From assembly GCF_000282195.1 (NCBI RefSeq), contig NZ_AKJT01000035.1:1-64000 (forward strand): a DNA stretch of 64,000 bases. Direction: 5' to 3'. This document shows, piece by piece, positions 47,816-63,827 of the stretch. The translations under genes and the position numbers were made by a program. The notes under the pieces were generated by a model. That model was given only the letters and a program-made list of their open reading frames with translations, searched no databases and was not told where the DNA came from. Position 1 is the stretch's first letter. Each line of letters starts with the position of its first letter. The stretch is from Pseudomonas sp. GM18 (GTDB taxonomy: Bacteria; Pseudomonadota; Gammaproteobacteria; Pseudomonadales; Pseudomonadaceae).

Positions 47816-50257
47816 TCAGAACAAATCGATCGGCGCCGCCTCGTCCGCTGGCAGCGGGCTACCCGGTACGTTGCCGTTACCCAGCTCGTTCACCGACGGC
47901 GGCGTGTCTTCGGCCTTGAACAGTTCGAAGTAGGCGCCAGGCGTGCTTGGGGTGGCTGCACGACCGCTGACCGGGTCGACCCGCAGGCTAAGGATGCCTT
48001 CAGGTTCCGGCTGGGTATGGGGTGGCTTGCCTTTGAGAGCGGCGCCCATGTAGTTCATCCAGATCGGCAGGGCGACGGTGCCGCCGAACTCGCGTTTGCC
48101 CAGGCTTTCCGGTTGGTCGAAGCCGGTCCAGACGGTGGTCACGTAATCGGCGTTATAGCCGGAGAACCAGGCGTCCTTGGATTCGTTGGTGGTGCCGGTC
48201 TTGCCCGCAATGTCACTGCGGCCCAAGGCCAGTGCCCGACGGCCAGTACCGAGTTTGATCACGTCCTCGAGCATGCTGTTGAGGATGTAGGTGGTGCGAC
48301 CATCGATGATACGTTCGGCCACCGCTGGCGCTTGTGGCACTGGCTGGGCGCCCGGCGCTTCGCCTGGGGTGGCGTTGACGGTGAAGGTATTGGCGGTCGG
48401 CACGGCGATACCGTCGCTGACTACGTTGCCTTTCGGAACGCTCGGCGGGTTGGCAACGAACAGCGTGTCGCCGTTGCGGCTTTCGATCTTGTCGATGATG
48501 TACGGGGAAATCTTGTAGCCGCCGTTGGCGAAGGTGCTCCAGCCAGTGGCGATTTCCATTGGCGTCAGGGTCGCTGTGCCCAGTGCCAGGGACAGGTTGC
48601 GTGGCAGGTCCTGCTTGTTGAAGCCGAACTTGCTGATGTAGTCGATGGTGCGGTCGACGCCCAGCGCTTGCAGCAGGCGGATCGAAACCAGGTTGCGCGA
48701 CTTGTAGAGCGCTTCACGCATGCGGATCGGGCCGAGGAAGGTGTTGGTGTCGTTCTTCGGGCGCCAGACCTTGTCCAGGTACTCGTCGACGAACACGATC
48801 GGTGCGTCGTTCACCAGGCTGGCGGCGGTGTAGCCGTTATCCAGGGCGGCACTATAGACGAACGGCTTGAAGCTCGAACCCGGCTGACGCTTGGCCTGCA
48901 TGGCGCGGTTGTAGTTGCTCTGCTCGAAGGCAAAACCGCCGACCAGAGAACGAATGGCGCCGTTCTGCGGATCGAGGGACACCAGTGCGCCCTGGGCCTG
49001 CGGAATCTGGCTGAATTTGAGCGAATTGTCCGGCTGACGTTGTACGCGAATCAGATCGCCGACCTGCGCGACGTCCGACGGCTGCTTCGGATTGGCGCCC
49101 ATGCTGTTGGTGTTCAGGAACGGACGGGCCCACTTCATGGTGTCCCAGGCAACGTGTTCTTCGCCGGTGCGGGTCAGCACCTGCACGCCGTTCTTGTCGA
49201 CCTGGGTCACGATCGCCGGTTCCAGGCTGCTGATGGTCCGCTGCTTGGTCAGTTCCAGGGTCCAGGCCTCGCGGGTTTTACCCGGCAGGCGTGACTCGGG
49301 GCCGCGATAACCGTGCCGTTGATCGTAGGTCATCAAGCCTTCGTGAACCGCGTTGTTGGCCATTTCCTGCAAATCGCTCGGCACCGTGGTGGTGACGCGG
49401 AAGCCTTCGGTGTACGCATCGCTGCCATAGCGGCCGACCATTTCGGCGCGGGCCATTTCGGCGACGTACGGTGCGTTCACTTCCGGGGTCGGCACATGGT
49501 AGCTGGCGTTCAGCGGCTCGTTGATTGCCGCGGTGTAGTCGGCTTCGGTGATCTTGCCGAGCTTGTGCATGCGCCCCAGGATCCAGTCGCGACGCTCCTT
49601 GCTGCGGGCCGGGTTGGCCAGCGGGTTGAAGCGCGACGGGGCTTTTGGCAGGCCGGCGATCATCGCCATCTGCGCCAGGCTGACGTCACGAATCGACTTG
49701 CCGTAATAGACCTGCGCCGCTGCCTCGATGCCATAGGCGCGGTTGCCCAGATAAATCTTGTTGACGTACAGCTCGAGGATTTCGTCCTTGGTCAGCTGCC
49801 GTTCGATCTGCAGGGCCAGGAGGATTTCGGTGGTTTTGCGCGAGAAGCTGCGTTCGCTGGTCAGGAAGAAGTTCTTCGCTACCTGCATGGTGATGGTGCT
49901 GCCGCCAGACTGAATGTGTCCGCTCTTTACCAACTGGGTGGCGGCACGCATCAGGCTGCTGGGATCGACGCCGTAGTGGTTGGCGAAATTGTCGTCTTCA
50001 GCACTTAGTAACGCATTAATGAAATTGGGGGGAATGTCGGCGAAACGGATCGGCGTACGGCGCATTTCGCCAAATTCTGCGATCAACTTGTTGTCGCTGC
50101 TGTACACCCGCAAAGGAATCTGCAACTGAATACTTCTCAGCGCCTCCACAGATGGCAATCCAGGGCTAAGGTAAAGAAAGGCGCCGCTCAGACCCAGGAG
50201 CAGTCCGCAGAAAACGGCGACGATGGACCAACCGAAAAATTTCAGCAGACGAATCAA
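47816..50257 (-). CDS. mrcA: Penicillin-binding protein 1A
   Basis: An 813-residue bifunctional peptidoglycan synthase. A short cytoplasmic end and one membrane helix (FGWSIVAVFCGLLLGLSGAF) precede the GT51 transglycosylase domain with catalytic ALLSAEDDNFANHYG. An OB-like linker domain and the transpeptidase domain follow, with PGSSFKPF (active serine) and the KTGTT box AGKTGTTNESKDAWF. The start is TTG at 50257. It is divergent from pilM, the classic ponA-pilM arrangement. Confidence 0.96.
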   Translation of the reverse strand: MIRLLKFFGWSIVAVFCGLLLGLSGAFLYLSPGLPSVEALRSIQLQIPLRVYSSDNKLIAEFGEMRRTPIRFADIPPNFINALLSAEDDNFANHYGVDPSSLMRAATQLVKSGHIQSGGSTITMQVAKNFFLTSERSFSRKTTEILLALQIERQLTKDEILELYVNKIYLGNRAYGIEAAAQVYYGKSIRDVSLAQMAMIAGLPKAPSRFNPLANPARSKERRDWILGRMHKLGKITEADYTAAINEPLNASYHVPTPEVNAPYVAEMARAEMVGRYGSDAYTEGFRVTTTVPSDLQEMANNAVHEGLMTYDQRHGYRGPESRLPGKTREAWTLELTKQRTISSLEPAIVTQVDKNGVQVLTRTGEEHVAWDTMKWARPFLNTNSMGANPKQPSDVAQVGDLIRVQRQPDNSLKFSQIPQAQGALVSLDPQNGAIRSLVGGFAFEQSNYNRAMQAKRQPGSSFKPFVYSAALDNGYTAASLVNDAPIVFVDEYLDKVWRPKNDTNTFLGPIRMREALYKSRNLVSIRLLQALGVDRTIDYISKFGFNKQDLPRNLSLALGTATLTPMEIATGWSTFANGGYKISPYIIDKIESRNGDTLFVANPPSVPKGNVVSDGIAVPTANTFTVNATPGEAPGAQPVPQAPAVAERIIDGRTTYILNSMLEDVIKLGTGRRALALGRSDIAGKTGTTNESKDAWFSGYNADYVTTVWTGFDQPESLGKREFGGTVALPIWMNYMGAALKGKPPHTQPEPEGILSLRVDPVSGRAATPSTPGAYFELFKAEDTPPSVNELGNGNVPGSPLPADEAAPIDLF

Positions 50258-50357
50258 GGCTTTTGGATATCCAGGGCAAAGAATGAATTAGGCATCAGGG
50301 TTCAGGCTATAAAGAGAATGACCCGCGCTTGCAGTGAAAGCGGAAAAAACGCTCGGC

Positions 50358-50363
50358 ATTATA
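50358..50363 (-). promoter_or_regulatory. Probable -10 box of the mrcA promoter
   Basis: On the minus strand TATAAT appears in the context TGCTTATAATGCC, about 100 bases before the mrcA start. The -35 region is poor, but a TG lies near the extended -10 position. Confidence 0.45.
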
Positions 50364-50445
50364 AGCATTTTTCCGCGGGGAGCGTCATTTGCGCTTCTGT
50401 CAAGACGGGGGGTATTGAACGCAATGGATATTACAGAGTCCGTAA

Positions 50446-51536
<1,091 letters not shown>

Positions 51537-51537
<1 letters not shown>

Positions 51538-52103
51538 TGGCACGGATCAATCTTTTACCCTGGCGCGAAGAGTTACGCGAAGCGCGGCGCAAACGCTTTT
51601 TGCTGGCGTTGGTCGGAGTGCTGGCAGGGTCGGTGGGGGCGCTGCTGATCACGGACCAGGTCATTAACGGTGCCATCGATCGACAAGTCGCGCGTAATGA
51701 TTACATCGCCAGTCAGATTGCCGTGGTCGACGAGCGGATCAAACAGATCAGCGACCTGAAGGCCCGTCGCCAGCAACTCGTCGAGCGCATGCGCATCATC
51801 CAGGACCTGCAAGGCAACCGGCCGATCAGCGGGAGGATCTTCGATCAGTTGGCGCGCACCTTGCCGGACGGCGTGTATTTCACCGAAGTGAAAATGGTCG
51901 GCAAGACCTTGTCCATCACCGGCGCGGCGGAGTCCAACAATCGTGTTTCGGATTTGATGCGCAATCTGGATGCATCCGACTGGTTCGATGCGCCCAATCT
52001 CACGGAAGTCAAAGCGACCACCGCCGGTCAGCTGGATCAGGCCAATATTTTTCAGTTGAGCGTCCGTCAGACCCAGCCGGCAATTGTGGGGGTGGCTAAA
52101 TGA
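51537..52103 (+). CDS. pilN: Type IV pilus assembly protein PilN
   Basis: A 188-residue bitopic inner-membrane protein. The short cytoplasmic end MARINLLPWREELREARR is the PilM-binding motif. One helix (about 21-42), a coiled coil (VVDERIKQISDLKARRQQLV) and a ferredoxin-like periplasmic domain follow. It overlaps pilM by one base and pilO by four. It dimerises with PilO. Confidence 0.96.
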
Positions 52104-52723
52104 GGCTGTCCGAATGGCTCGAAGGGTTGCGCCAGATCGACATCAACGATCTGGACACCAACAACATGGGTTCCTGGCCAAGGGCGATCAAGGTCCTTGC
52201 GAGTGTTCTGCTGATGGTGCTGGTGCTGGCCCTGGGTTATAGCTTCTTGATCAGCGACCTGCAAAACCACCTCGAACTCAAGCGCGAGGAAGAGTCGACG
52301 CTCAAGGAGCAGTTCACGACCAAAGCCCACATGGCGGCTAATCTGGAGCTGTATACGCAGCAGATGAAGGAAATGGAGAACTCCTTCGGCATGCTATTAC
52401 GGCAATTGCCCAGCGACACCGAAGTGCCTGGCCTGCTGGAGGACATCACCCGTACCGGGCTGGGCAGCGGCCTGGAGTTCGAAGAGATCAAGCTGCTGCC
52501 GGAGGTCACCCAGCAGTTCTACATCGAACTCCCTATCCAGATCACCGTCACCGGTGCTTATCACGACCTGGCCACTTTTGTCAGCGGCGTGGCGGGGTTG
52601 CCGCGGATCGTCACCCTGCATGATTTCGACCTGGTGCCGGCCAATCCCGAAGGCGGTCCGAAGTTGCGCATGAGCATCCTTGCCAAGACCTACCGCTACA
52701 ACGACAAGGGGTTGCAGAAATGA
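52100..52723 (+). CDS. pilO: Type IV pilus assembly protein PilO
   Basis: A 207-residue bitopic protein and partner of PilN. The cytoplasmic part (about 1-27) precedes the helix ALGYSFLISD-containing segment (about 28-50). A coiled coil (LELYTQQMKEMENSF) and a periplasmic domain follow (FVSGVAGLPRIVTLHDFDL). It overlaps both neighbours by ATGA. Confidence 0.96.
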   Translation: MRLSEWLEGLRQIDINDLDTNNMGSWPRAIKVLASVLLMVLVLALGYSFLISDLQNHLELKREEESTLKEQFTTKAHMAANLELYTQQMKEMENSFGMLLRQLPSDTEVPGLLEDITRTGLGSGLEFEEIKLLPEVTQQFYIELPIQITVTGAYHDLATFVSGVAGLPRIVTLHDFDLVPANPEGGPKLRMSILAKTYRYNDKGLQK

Positions 52724-53247
52724 GCCCGATTCGTTGCCTGTCGATGGTGATGTGCCTGGTCGTCCTGGCCGGTTGCGGCGGTGACAATGGTTTCAGCGAC
52801 ATCGATGCCTACCTGAACGAAGTGCGCCTGCGTGCGCCCGGCAAGATTGAACCAACGCCGACATTCCAGTCTTATCCGACATTCACCTACGGCGCGGCCA
52901 ACCTGCGCAGCCCGTTCTCCCGCCAGGTCCGAGTCGATCTGGCTGGCCAGAAGCATGGCTCGCGTAACGTCAAGCCCGACCCCAACCGGGTCAAGCAGTA
53001 CCTCGAAGGTTTCAACATCGAGCAATTTGAAATGGTCGGCACCCTCTCCAATGCCTCCGGCTCCTTTGCGCTGCTGCGCGGGGCGGGCGGTGTGCATCGG
53101 CTGAAAGTCGGCGATTACCTGGGGCGCAACGATGGGCGGATCGTTGCCATCAGCGGTTCGCAAGTCGATGTGGTCGAAATCGTTCCCGATGGCGAAGGCG
53201 CCTGGCTGGAGCGGCCGCGGACCATCCCTTTGAAAGAGCACTCATAG
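52720..53247 (+). CDS. pilP: Type IV pilus assembly lipoprotein PilP
   Basis: A 175-residue lipoprotein. The lipobox LAGC places the lipidated cysteine at residue 19. A flexible segment (TFTYGAANLRSPF) binds PilN/O, and the C-terminal beta domain (LEGFNIEQFEMVGTL, HRLKVGDYLGRNDGRI) contacts the N0 domain of the PilQ secretin. It overlaps pilO by four bases. Confidence 0.96.
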   Translation: MSPIRCLSMVMCLVVLAGCGGDNGFSDIDAYLNEVRLRAPGKIEPTPTFQSYPTFTYGAANLRSPFSRQVRVDLAGQKHGSRNVKPDPNRVKQYLEGFNIEQFEMVGTLSNASGSFALLRGAGGVHRLKVGDYLGRNDGRIVAISGSQVDVVEIVPDGEGAWLERPRTIPLKEHS

Positions 53248-53260
53248 TGGAACTCGAACA

Positions 53261-55336
53261 ATGAACAGGATTTTCTCAACCTTCGGTATTTCGCTATGGA
53301 TAGCGTTTCTGTCGCCGATGGTACAGGCGGCCAACCTCAAAGCGCTGGATGTCGCCGCGTTGCCCGGTGACCGTGTCGAGCTGAAGTTGTCGTTCGATGG
53401 GCCGCCACCGCAGCCTCATGGCTATACGACTGAGCAGCCTGCGCGGATTGCGCTGGATTTGCCGGGGGTTACCAGCCAGCTGGCGAGCAAGAGTCGAGAC
53501 CTGGGCAGTGGCAATGCCCGCAGTGCCACGGTGGTGGAAGCCAAGGACCGCACACGGCTAATCATCGGTCTGACTCAACTGACTCCGTATAACGCACGCG
53601 TCGAAGGCAACAACCTGTTCGTGGTCGTCGGGCAGGCGGCCGGTAACAAGGCGTCCAAACCAATTGCCAGCGCACCGCGCGCGGCCACTGCGGTACCCGC
53701 GCCCGCCAGAGCCAGTGCTCCCGTGGGCAAAGCCATCCGTGGCGTGGATTTCCAGCGCGGCACCCAGGGTGAAGGCAACGTGGTTATCGATCTATCGGAT
53801 CCGTCCATTGCCCCGGACATCCAGGAACGCGATGGCAAGATCATCGTCGGCTTCACCAGGACTCAATTGCCTGAACGGTTGCGGGTACGCCTCGACGTCA
53901 AGGATTTCGCTACCCCGGTCCAGTTCGTCAACGCCAGCGCCACGGGCGACCGGGCCATTATCAGTATCGAGCCCAGCGGCGCCTTCGATTATTCGACCTA
54001 CCAGACCGATAACAAACTGACCGTCAGCATCCGGCCGATGACTGTCGATGACTTGCAAAAACGCAACGCCGAACGTTTTGCCTACAGCGGCGAAAAGCTC
54101 TCGCTGAATTTCCAGGACATCGATGTGCGCTCGGTGCTGCAACTGATCGCCGATTTCACCAACCTCAATCTGGTGGCCAGTGACACGGTGCAGGGCGGCA
54201 TCACGTTGCGCCTGCAGAATGTGCCGTGGGATCAGGCGCTGGACCTGGTGCTGAAAACCAAAGGCCTGGATAAACGCAAGATCGGCAATGTGCTGCTGGT
54301 GGCGCCGGCCGATGAAATTGCCGCCCGGGAACGTCAGGAGCTGGAGTCGCAGAAACAAATCGCCGAACTGGCGCCTCTGCGTCGCGAGCTGTTGCAGGTC
54401 AACTACGCCAAGGCCGCCGATATCGCCAAGCTGTTCCAGTCGGTGACCAGCGCCGAGGCGAAAGTCGACGAGCGCGGTTCAATCACTGTCGATGAGCGGA
54501 CCAACAACATCATCGCCTACCAGACCCAGGACCGCCTCGATGAACTGCGTCGCATCGTTGCGCAACTGGATATTCCGGTGCGTCAGGTGATGATCGAGGC
54601 GCGCATCGTCGAAGCCAACGTCGATTACGACAAAAGCCTCGGCGTGCGCTGGGGCGGTTCGGTGCAGAAGGGTAATTGGAACGGCTCCGGGGTCAACGGC
54701 TCTTCGACCACCGTCGGTACGCCGGGCAGCACCAGCACCAACTCACCGTTCGTCGATCTGGGGACTTCCTCCAACACCTCGGGGATCGGCATCGCCTTCA
54801 TTACCGACAATGTGCTGCTGGACCTTGAGCTGACGGCCATGGAGAAAACCGGCAACGGGGAAATCGTCTCGCAGCCCAAGGTGGTCACGTCTGACAAGGA
54901 AACCGCGAAAATCCTCAAGGGCACTGAAATTCCCTATCAGGAAGCCAGCTCCAGCGGTGCCACTTCGGTGTCGTTCAAGGAGGCCTCGCTGTCCCTGGAA
55001 GTGACGCCGCAGATCACCCCGGACAACCGCATCATCATGGAGGTCAAGGTCACCAAGGACGAACCGGACTACCTGAACAAAGTGCAGGATGTACCGCCGA
55101 TCAAGAAAAACGAGGTCAACGCCAAGGTGTTGGTTAACGACGGCGAGACCATCGTGATTGGTGGGGTTTTCTCAAATACTCAGAGCAAGGTTGTAGATAA
55201 GGTGCCATTTCTCGGTGATGTGCCGTATCTTGGCCGCCTTTTCCGGCGTGACGTGGTTTCGGAGAAAAAATCCGAGCTGCTGGTATTTCTCACTCCGCGT
55301 ATCATGAACAATCAGGCGATTGCTGTGAGTCATTGA
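53261..55336 (+). CDS. pilQ: Type IV pilus secretin PilQ
   Basis: A 691-residue outer-membrane secretin. A signal peptide (cleavage near VQAANL) is followed by two AMIN domains (about 28-115 and 148-245) that bind peptidoglycan. The N0 domain ([20 protein letters not shown]), the N1 domain ([20 protein letters not shown]), and the C-terminal secretin pore with [15 protein letters not shown] complete it. It forms the channel for the pilus fibre. Confidence 0.97.
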   Translation: MNRIFSTFGISLWIAFLSPMVQAANLKALDVAALPGDRVELKLSFDGPPPQPHGYTTEQPARIALDLPGVTSQLASKSRDLGSGNARSATVVEAKDRTRLIIGLTQLTPYNARVEGNNLFVVVGQAAGNKASKPIASAPRAATAVPAPARASAPVGKAIRGVDFQRGTQGEGNVVIDLSDPSIAPDIQERDGKIIVGFTRTQLPERLRVRLDVKDFATPVQFVNASATGDRAIISIEPSGAFDYSTYQTDNKLTVSIRPMTVDDLQKRNAERFAYSGEKLSLNFQDIDVRSVLQLIADFTNLNLVASDTVQGGITLRLQNVPWDQALDLVLKTKGLDKRKIGNVLLVAPADEIAARERQELESQKQIAELAPLRRELLQVNYAKAADIAKLFQSVTSAEAKVDERGSITVDERTNNIIAYQTQDRLDELRRIVAQLDIPVRQVMIEARIVEANVDYDKSLGVRWGGSVQKGNWNGSGVNGSSTTVGTPGSTSTNSPFVDLGTSSNTSGIGIAFITDNVLLDLELTAMEKTGNGEIVSQPKVVTSDKETAKILKGTEIPYQEASSSGATSVSFKEASLSLEVTPQITPDNRIIMEVKVTKDEPDYLNKVQDVPPIKKNEVNAKVLVNDGETIVIGGVFSNTQSKVVDKVPFLGDVPYLGRLFRRDVVSEKKSELLVFLTPRIMNNQAIAVSH

Positions 55337-55340
55337 TTCT

Positions 55341-55859
55341 GTGCGAAATTTGATTCTTGTTGGACCGATGGGGGCTGGAAAAAGCACCATCGGCCGGTTG
55401 CTGGCCAAAGAGCTGCGCCTGCCGTTCAAAGATTCCGATAAGGAAATTGAATTGCGCACGGGCGCCAATATCCCGTGGATTTTCGATAAAGAAGGCGAAC
55501 CGGGCTTTCGTGACCGCGAGCAGGCGATGATTGCCGAGCTGTGCGCGTCCGACGGCGTGGTGTTGGCGACCGGTGGCGGAGCGGTAATGCGCGAAGCCAA
55601 TCGTCGGGCGCTGCACGCCGGTGGTCGGGTGGTCTATCTGCACGCGTCTGTCGAGCAGCAAGTGGGCCGAACGGCTCGCGATCGCAATCGGCCACTGTTG
55701 CGCACCGCCGATCCGGCCAAGACCCTGCGGGACTTGCTGGCGATCCGTGACCCGCTGTATCGGGAAATCGCCGACCTGGTGGTGGAAACCGATGAGCGGC
55801 CGCCGCGGATGGTGGTGCTCGATATTCTCGAGCGCTTGCAGCAGCTGCCGCCCCGTTAA
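55341..55859 (+). CDS. aroK: Shikimate kinase
   Basis: A 172-residue kinase that phosphorylates shikimate at the 3-hydroxyl in aromatic amino acid synthesis. The P-loop is GPMGAGKST at residues 8-16; shikimate binding uses FKDSDKEIE and [10 protein letters not shown], and the lid has RNRPLLRT. The start is GTG at 55341, four bases after pilQ. The pilQ-aroK-aroB order is common in Pseudomonas. Confidence 0.97.
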   Translation: MRNLILVGPMGAGKSTIGRLLAKELRLPFKDSDKEIELRTGANIPWIFDKEGEPGFRDREQAMIAELCASDGVVLATGGGAVMREANRRALHAGGRVVYLHASVEQQVGRTARDRNRPLLRTADPAKTLRDLLAIRDPLYREIADLVVETDERPPRMVVLDILERLQQLPPR

Positions 55860-56009
55860 TGCACGGGGCGAAATGCGCTATCCTCGGCGTCCTGTCGCAG
55901 CCGCTCAAGGTTGTGGCGGATGGCTACCGGACGGCGTCACACCAGCAGACGCCATGGAATTCGTAAACTCAAGGCAGGACGCCTGATTCCATCTTCACTG
56001 TGGGGACAC

Positions 56010-57110
56010 ATGCAGACACTCAAGGTCGATCTAGGCGAGCGCAGCTACCCGATTCATATTGGCGAAGGTTTGTTGGATAAGCCTGAGCTGCTGGCCCCGC
56101 ATATTCGCGGGCGGCAGGTGGCGATCATCTCCAACGAGACCGTCGCGCCGCTCTACCTCGAGCGTCTGACCCGCAGTCTGGCGCAGTTCTCGGTCATTTC
56201 AGTGGTGCTGCCCGATGGCGAAGCCTTCAAGACCTGGGAAACCCTGCAACTGATTTTCGATGGCCTGCTGACCGCTCGGCACGACCGTCGCACCACGGTG
56301 ATTGCCCTCGGTGGCGGCGTGATCGGTGACATGGCCGGTTTTGCGGCGGCCTGCTACCAGCGGGGCGTCGATTTCATCCAGGTGCCGACCACGTTGCTTT
56401 CGCAAGTCGATTCTTCGGTGGGCGGTAAGACCGGGATCAATCATCCGCTGGGCAAGAACATGGTCGGCGCCTTCTATCAGCCCAACGTGGTGCTGATCGA
56501 TACCGCCACCCTCAACACCCTGCCGGCCCGCGAACTGTCTGCGGGGCTTGCGGAAGTCATCAAGTACGGGCTGATCTGCGACGAGCCGTTCCTGACCTGG
56601 CTCGAAGAAAACGTCGATCGCCTGCGCGCCCTGGACCAGGCCGCCCTGACTTACGCCATCGAACGCTCCTGCGCAGCCAAGGCTGCGGTGGTTGGTGCCG
56701 ACGAGAAAGAGACCGGCGTGCGTGCCACGTTGAACCTGGGCCATACCTTCGGCCACGCGATCGAAACCCATATGGGCTATGGTGTCTGGTTGCATGGTGA
56801 AGCAGTCGCTGCTGGCACCGTAATGGCTCTGGAAATGTCCGCGCGCCTGGGCTGGATCAGCGAAGAGGAGCGTGATCGCGGTATTCGCCTGTTCCAGCGC
56901 GCCGGACTGCCGGTCATCCCGCCGGAAGCGATGACCGAAGCCGATTTTCTCGAACACATGGCAATTGACAAGAAAGTGATCGACGGTCGTTTGCGCCTGG
57001 TGCTGCTGCGCCACATGGGCGAAGCAGTGGTGACCGACGATTATCCGAAAGAGGTTTTACAGGCCACGCTGGGAGCGGATTACCGCGCCCTGGCTCAGCT
57101 TAAAGGTTAA
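56010..57110 (+). CDS. aroB: 3-Dehydroquinate synthase
   Basis: A 366-residue NAD- and metal-dependent cyclase converting DAHP to 3-dehydroquinate, the second step of the shikimate pathway. The start at 56010 gives [15 protein letters not shown], with GGGGA just upstream. The nucleotide site [28 protein letters not shown], and the metal ligands in [12 protein letters not shown] are present. The 33 further upstream codons in frame are not part of the family. Confidence 0.97.
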   Translation: MQTLKVDLGERSYPIHIGEGLLDKPELLAPHIRGRQVAIISNETVAPLYLERLTRSLAQFSVISVVLPDGEAFKTWETLQLIFDGLLTARHDRRTTVIALGGGVIGDMAGFAAACYQRGVDFIQVPTTLLSQVDSSVGGKTGINHPLGKNMVGAFYQPNVVLIDTATLNTLPARELSAGLAEVIKYGLICDEPFLTWLEENVDRLRALDQAALTYAIERSCAAKAAVVGADEKETGVRATLNLGHTFGHAIETHMGYGVWLHGEAVAAGTVMALEMSARLGWISEEERDRGIRLFQRAGLPVIPPEAMTEADFLEHMAIDKKVIDGRLRLVLLRHMGEAVVTDDYPKEVLQATLGADYRALAQLKG

Positions 57111-57120
57111 TAAGATCCCG

Positions 57121-58734
57121 ATGACTAGTTTGCATGCCGACGAGGCTTTCCTCGGCCATTACCAGTTAAGTCATGACCCTTTCGCTCCACGGGTGCCTGG
57201 CTTCAAATTCTTCCCGGCCCAGCGCAAACCGGTGCTGGGACAGCTGCACCACCTGGCTCGCTACAGCCAGTTGCTGCTGGTGGTCACCGGCCCGCAAGGC
57301 AGCGGCAAAACCCTGTTGCGTCAGGCCCTGGTGGCCAGCACCAACAAACAGTCAGTGCAGAGCGTGGTGGTTTCCGCCCGTGGCGCCGGCGATGCCGCTG
57401 GCGTGCTGAATCAGGTGGCTCAGGCGCTGAACGTTGCCCAGGCCGAGGTTGGTGCGATCCTGGCTCAAGTGGTGCAGCTTGCGCTCACGGGGCAGGAAGT
57501 CTATTTGCTGGTGGATGACGCCGAGCAGCTCGACGAGTCTGCACTGGAAGCCTTGCTGGCCCTGGCTACCGGCGCGCCGGAAGGTCGTCCGCACGTATTC
57601 TTGTTCGGCGAGTCCTCGCTGATTGCTCAACTTGATGCGCTGAGCCTCGAGGAAGAGCGTTTTCACGTCATCGAATTGCAGCCCTACACCGAAGAAGAAA
57701 CCCGCGAATATCTCGATCAGCGTCTCGAAGGTGCTGGCCGGGGAATCGAACTTTTCACCGCGGATCAGATCTCTGATATTCACGAAAGCTCCGACGGTTG
57801 GCCTGGCAACATCAACCAGGTCGCCCGCGATGCAATGATCGAAGCCATGATTGCCAGCCGCTCAGCGGTCAAGCGTCCAAGTATGGGGTTCAACATGCCG
57901 AAGAAACACGTATTGGCGATTTCCGCCGTCGTCGTGGTCGCGGTAGCTGCCGCCTGGTTGATGCCGGGTCGCAACAAAGCACCGACCACCGGCGCGCCTG
58001 CCAACGAACAGGCGCAACTGCCGCTGGGCCAGGGCACGCCAAAACCTAACAGCGCAGGCGCTCCCGCCGTGGAGTTCGCCGGTAACACACAACCGATGCC
58101 ATTACCGTTGGTCGGTAACTCGCAGCCGGTGATGCGTGGTCCGTTGGCCGAAGCGGCTGGAGGCATTACCGAAGGCGATGATGGCGTACCGGTCGAAGGT
58201 TCCAGCGCCACACCGCCGACCGTGACCACCACCGCGCCGCCGGCAGGTGTTCCAGCGGGGCCTACACCGACACCGGCCGCCAAACCGACGCCTGCGCCGA
58301 CTCAAGTCGCGACTGCCAAGCCTGTCGCGCCTGTGGCCAAGCCAGCGCCAGCGCCTGCACCGGCTGCCAAACCGGCTCCAGCGCCCGCCAAACCGGCCGT
58401 CGTGGCCAAACCCGCCGAGAAGCCAGCTGCCGTGGCCAAAGCCGCTGGTGGCAGCTGGTACGCAGGCCAGGCACCGGGCAGCTACGTAGTGCAGATCCTT
58501 GGCACCAGCTCCGAATCGACCGCGCAAAACTTCGTCAAGGAGCAGGGCGGCGAGTACCGTTATTTCAAGAAAGTGCTCAACGGCAAGCCGCTTTACGTCA
58601 TCACCTACGGTAGCTTCGCCAACCGCGATGCAGCCGTTACTGCCATCAAGGCCTTGCCAGCGAAGGTTCAGGCTGGTAAACCTTGGCCTCGCACTGTCGC
58701 CAGCGTCCAACAGGAACTGGCAACAACTCGCTGA
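57121..58734 (+). CDS. ExeA/DamX-like protein: AAA ATPase domain, membrane helix and SPOR domain
   Basis: A 537-residue protein. Residues 1-255 form an AAA+ domain of the ExeA/GspA type: Walker A VTGPQGSGKTLL, Walker B-like VYLLVDDAEQLDESAL, and WPGNINQVARDA. A single membrane helix follows at about 260-279 (VLAISAVVVVAVAAAWLMPG). A long Pro/Ala/Lys linker (280-440) and a C-terminal SPOR domain (SYVVQILGTSSESTAQNFV) follow. The topology puts the ATPase in the cytoplasm and the SPOR domain on septal peptidoglycan. E. coli DamX shares this position near aroB. It may coordinate division or envelope assembly; the exact role is not evident. Confidence 0.88.
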   Translation: MTSLHADEAFLGHYQLSHDPFAPRVPGFKFFPAQRKPVLGQLHHLARYSQLLLVVTGPQGSGKTLLRQALVASTNKQSVQSVVVSARGAGDAAGVLNQVAQALNVAQAEVGAILAQVVQLALTGQEVYLLVDDAEQLDESALEALLALATGAPEGRPHVFLFGESSLIAQLDALSLEEERFHVIELQPYTEEETREYLDQRLEGAGRGIELFTADQISDIHESSDGWPGNINQVARDAMIEAMIASRSAVKRPSMGFNMPKKHVLAISAVVVVAVAAAWLMPGRNKAPTTGAPANEQAQLPLGQGTPKPNSAGAPAVEFAGNTQPMPLPLVGNSQPVMRGPLAEAAGGITEGDDGVPVEGSSATPPTVTTTAPPAGVPAGPTPTPAAKPTPAPTQVATAKPVAPVAKPAPAPAPAAKPAPAPAKPAVVAKPAEKPAAVAKAAGGSWYAGQAPGSYVVQILGTSSESTAQNFVKEQGGEYRYFKKVLNGKPLYVITYGSFANRDAAVTAIKALPAKVQAGKPWPRTVASVQQELATTR

Positions 58735-58802
58735 AGATTCGGCGGCCTTACCCAGGCCGCCTCTCCAAGCACCTCAAAATTTCTACAAGCGCATGCCGCC
58801 TC

Positions 58803-59069
58803 CAGGGACTGTTGGCGCTTGCTGACGACCGCGACGCCGCCCCATTTGACGCTGGGCGAGGCGCGAGGAACGCTGTTTGGTTTTTCCAAATAAGTTCCGA
58901 GCAACGCTGCCCAGCGTCAAATGGGGCGCGTCCCTTCGGGTTGCGCGCCAACGTGCGCGAGGCTGCGTTGCGGGATTTGCCAAGGGAACAACCATTGGCA
59001 GCATCCCGCGCCTTGCCTCGCGCACGTTGGCGTGCAACGCGGTTCGCCAGCAAGCGCCAACAGTCCCTG
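58803..59069. repeat. Large intergenic inverted-repeat structure (closed three-way fold)
   Basis: Outer arms of 22 bases, 58803-58824 and 59048-59069, are exact complements. They enclose two further hairpins. The first has 18-base perfect arms (58840-58857 and 58909-58926) plus inner GGAAC/GTTCC and TTTGG/CCAAA pairs. The second has 24-base arms with one mismatch (58940-58963 and 59015-59038) plus inner GCGGGAT/ATCCCGC and TGCCAA/TTGGCA. No credible gene is present. It fills most of the 614-base gap before gltB. It could be a structured RNA, a mobile palindromic element, or a terminator complex for the aro cluster. Confidence 0.88.
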
Positions 59070-59210
59070 CGACCGCGTGCCTTGTGGTGTCTGCGTCACA
59101 GTAGTCTTTGAGTCGCTGCGGTCAAAATTAAAAAAGTTTTGACTAGCACAGCATATCGCTTTAAACCTTTCACAAATGCGACATAGATTTGCGACATTTC
59201 GTCGTCAAAT

Positions 59211-59239
59211 TTGTGAGCCTCTGTGTCGGTGTGTACAAT
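59211..59239 (+). promoter_or_regulatory. Sigma-70 promoter of gltBD
   Basis: TTGTGA (59211-59216), 17 bases, then TACAAT (59234-59239). It predicts a leader of about 100 bases before gltB. Confidence 0.75.
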
Positions 59240-59312
59240 GACCTCCCTTTTGCCCCCGCAAAGCTGGCGTACGTTCGGCGCGGATGGTAACTGGTTGAAT
59301 TGAAAAGAAATT

Positions 59313-59329
59313 TGCCTCGATAAGAGGCA
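59313..59329 (+). promoter_or_regulatory. Hairpin next to the gltB ribosome-binding site
   Basis: TGCCTC and GAGGCA pair around GATAA, ending just before GGTGAG at 59333-59338. It is close enough to influence ribosome access, but it has no T-tract. Confidence 0.45.
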
Positions 59330-59348
59330 GCCTGGTGAGAAAGTGTCT

Positions 59349-63794
<4,446 letters not shown>

Positions 63795-63827
63795 TATGCG
63801 CCTGAAGAGTTTGATGAGGTTTTAACT

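Noticed and set aside
58683..59111. Several overlapping short frames on both strands in the gap before gltB
   Set aside because: They are the readings of the large inverted repeat; the same peptide pieces recur in opposite frames, and none has a ribosome site.
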